Positions 62,351 to 64,000 of a DNA stretch of 64,000 nucleotides are shown here, in pieces. The stretch is from an uncultured Collinsella sp. (GTDB lineage Bacteria > Actinomycetota > Coriobacteriia > Coriobacteriales > Coriobacteriaceae). A program made the position numbers and the translations under genes. Position 1 is the first letter of the stretch. Each line of letters opens with the position of its first letter. The notes below the pieces were generated by a model. The model saw nothing but the letters and a program-made list of their open reading frames with translations. It ran no database searches and had not been told where the DNA came from. The DNA lies in NCBI GenBank assembly GCA_900550195.1, contig URRB01000002.1, positions 124,001-188,000 of the forward strand, given 5' to 3'.

Positions 62351-63471
62351 CGGGCCTCTCCTTGATAAAGCTCGAGGGTCCGTTCGACGACGGAATCCCA
62401 GTCATAGTTATTTCTCACGCGCTCGCGAGCACTCTCGCCGAGCTTGTTGGCCCTTTCCGGATTATCCAGAAGGCCACGAAGGACGCGAGTAAGCTCAGAA
62501 ACGTTGCCTTTGGCAAAAGTTGCGCCGGCGCTTCCAAGAACGTCAGCGCATTCGGGCACATCGCTCGTAACGCAACATGTACCGTAGGACATGGCTTCCA
62601 TAAGAGAAAGTGGCATACCTTCCACATCGGAAGGGAGCACGTAGACATATGCATTCGAATAGAGCTCGGCGAGAAGGTCACCCGTGACGAATCCGGTAAA
62701 AATAACGCGCGGGTCAGAACCAGCCCGCTTTCTAAGCTCAATCTCAAATGCATCGGTGTCAGAACCTCCGCCAGCAATGACCAAGCGCTTATCGGTATCG
62801 AGCCGACGGAAAGCATCAACGAGTAAATCACCGCGCTTCTCGGGCACCAGTCGGCCAAGATACAAGATGTAGTCGCCACGAGATAGGCCCCAACGCTCAG
62901 CGATTAAACTGGCATCAATACGCTCACGGATTTCCACTCCATTGTGTATGAGAGTGGCCTCACGACCGTATTCCTGCTTGAAGTAGCCCTCCGCAGACGA
63001 CGACAGGACAATCAGCTCATTCGATTGGGTTGCAGCCGCCTTCTCACCCATCTTGATACAAGTGCTAGCAAGTCGTCCCCACTTGGCCCTCTGCCAGTCA
63101 AGACCGTGGATCGTTGCAACGGTGCGAATTCCTGCCCGACGGGCAAGGGGCAGTGGGACACAGGGCCCTTCGGCGTGGTAATGAATCACGTCAGGACGGT
63201 CCTTAATCGCCCGTCGAGTCGCAAAATAGGACGAAGAAAGTGCAGCAAGGCCCTTCTTATCAATTGTCTTTACCGGCACAATACGAACACCGTCAGCGAT
63301 GCGCTCTGAAAGGGATGTCGCCTCGCCGGTCATTACGTCGGAGCCGGAGCGATCGTAACATGTAACCTCATGCCCAAGAGCAGCCATACGACGCGCCAGT
63401 TCCGTAACAACGACTTCGACCCCGCCTTCGCGAGAGCCAAACCGCTTATGCCCAATCATTGCGATTCGCAC
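62347..63471 (-). CDS. Family 4 glycosyltransferase
   Basis: A 374-residue GT-B glycosyltransferase starting M-R-I-A-M-I-G-H-K-R-F-G-S-R-E-G-G-V-E, with H-Y-H-A-E-G-P near residue 97, L-G-R-L-V-P-E-K-R-G near 200 and P-S-D-V-E-G-M-P-L-S-L-M-E-A near 282-295. Similar in layout to rhamnosyl- and fucosyl-type GT4 enzymes; the sugar cannot be told. Starts one base from the epimerase gene and overlaps the downstream GT4 gene. Confidence 0.9.
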   Translation of the reverse strand: MRIAMIGHKRFGSREGGVEVVVTELARRMAALGHEVTCYDRSGSDVMTGEATSLSERIADGVRIVPVKTIDKKGLAALSSSYFATRRAIKDRPDVIHYHAEGPCVPLPLARRAGIRTVATIHGLDWQRAKWGRLASTCIKMGEKAAATQSNELIVLSSSAEGYFKQEYGREATLIHNGVEIRERIDASLIAERWGLSRGDYILYLGRLVPEKRGDLLVDAFRRLDTDKRLVIAGGGSDTDAFEIELRKRAGSDPRVIFTGFVTGDLLAELYSNAYVYVLPSDVEGMPLSLMEAMSYGTCCVTSDVPECADVLGSAGATFAKGNVSELTRVLRGLLDNPERANKLGESARERVRNNYDWDSVVERTLELYQGEAR

Positions 63472-63472
63472 G

Positions 63473-64000
63473 CTAGCAACAGCCCCCGTAATAGCGCTTA
63501 TACCACTTGGCGAAGGCCCTCAGACCGTCCTCGAGCGGCGTCGCGGGCTTGTAGCCCAGGTCGCGCTGGAGCGCCGTGGTGTCGGCGTAGGTGACGGGCA
63601 CGTCGCCGGGCTGCATCGGCACGAGCTGCTTGTGGGCCTCAAAGTCGTAATCGGTGGGAAGCACGCCCTCCTCCACCAGCACGCGCTGCAGCGTGTCGAC
63701 GAAGTCGAGCAGGTTCTCGGGATGAGAGTTGCCGATGTTGTAGACGCGGTGCGCGGCGAGGGGCAGCCCGTCCTCGCCCATCTTCACCTCGGGGGCGGCG
63801 TCCATGACGCGCTTGACGCCCTCGACGATGTCGTCGACGTAGGTGAAGTCGCGGCGGCAGTCGCCCATGTTGAAGATCTTGATGGTCTCCCCGCGGCGCA
63901 GCTTCTCCGTGAAGCCGAAGTAGGCCATGTCGGGCCTGCCCATGGGGCCGTAAACCGTGAAGAAGCGCAGGCCGGTGGCCGGGATGGAGTAGAGCTTGGA
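63473..64000 (-). CDS. NAD-dependent epimerase, UDP-glucuronate 4-epimerase type (3' part)
   Basis: Only the C-terminal 175 or so codons are in the window; the gene runs beyond position 64000. The visible part opens T-G-L-R-F-F-T-V-Y-G-P-M-G-R-P-D-M-A, a strong signature of extended SDR epimerases acting on UDP-glucuronate/galacturonate, followed by R-D-F-T-Y-V-D-D-I and Y-N-I-G-N-S-H-P-E-N-L. It provides an activated sugar for the operon. High GC, unlike the central polysaccharide genes. Confidence 0.88.
   Translation of the reverse strand, partial: SKLYSIPATGLRFFTVYGPMGRPDMAYFGFTEKLRRGETIKIFNMGDCRRDFTYVDDIVEGVKRVMDAAPEVKMGEDGLPLAAHRVYNIGNSHPENLLDFVDTLQRVLVEEGVLPTDYDFEAHKQLVPMQPGDVPVTYADTTALQRDLGYKPATPLEDGLRAFAKWYKRYYGGCC

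Overview
Organism. The gene content points to a high-GC, Gram-positive actinobacterium of the class Coriobacteriia, most likely a Collinsella-like gut species. This is inference from gene order (smc-rnc-acpP-plsX-rpmF; rimP-nusA-infB-rbfA-nrnA-truB-ribF-dnaG-rpoD), an Asp23-FakA pair, the absence of outer-membrane genes, and remnants of secreted transglutaminase-like and ricin-type lectin proteins. Almost every gene lies on the minus strand, so the operons read from high to low coordinates.

Region 1, 1-27200 (core). A dense block of housekeeping genes: the first codons of smc, rnc, acpP, plsX, rpmF, yceD, a coiled-coil protein, coaD, rsmD, recG, fakA, asp23, tRNA-Asn, then a nine-gene information-processing series (rimP, nusA, infB, rbfA, nrnA, truB, ribF, dnaG, rpoD) joined by 4-8 base overlaps or short gaps, then leuS and guaB. 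A ModE-like regulator and a degenerate Cys/Met PLP-fold protein close the block. Structured non-coding DNA includes an intrinsic terminator in the rimP leader, a 119-base hairpin just before the leuS ribosome binding site, and a second long hairpin after guaB.

Region 2, 27270-38460 (Pel-type exopolysaccharide). pelD-pelE-pelA(deacetylase)-pelF-pelG are followed without a break by a CotH-family lipoprotein kinase, a VTC-domain protein and a DUF4956 membrane protein. pelD carries an N-terminal SDR domain and keeps an RxxD motif expected to bind c-di-GMP, but codon 50 is an in-frame TAG, so as sequenced the first gene of the operon is broken.

Region 3, 38550-49500 (accessory/defence island, visibly more AT-rich). 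A toxin-antitoxin remnant with a perfect 30-base operator palindrome, a SIR2-domain protein, an unassigned three-gene neighbourhood (unknown protein, multi-pass membrane protein, divergent KAP NTPase), and a complete Gabija system (gajA, gajB). Short related repeats and decayed gene pieces lie between the modules.

Region 4, 49540-51440. Two decayed secreted-protein genes, a transglutaminase-like protein and a ricin-lectin fragment, both with in-frame stops.

Region 5, 51520-64000 (surface polysaccharide operon, mostly low GC). From the far end: a nucleotide-sugar epimerase (cut by the window edge), two GT4 glycosyltransferases, a radical SAM/SPASM protein, a Wzy-like polymerase, a TupA-type ATP-grasp protein, a pyruvyl transferase, a second ATP-grasp protein, a GT2 glycosyltransferase, an FrhB-like ferredoxin protein and a Wzx-like flippase, ending at a terminator. 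The radical SAM gene and the epimerase return to high GC.
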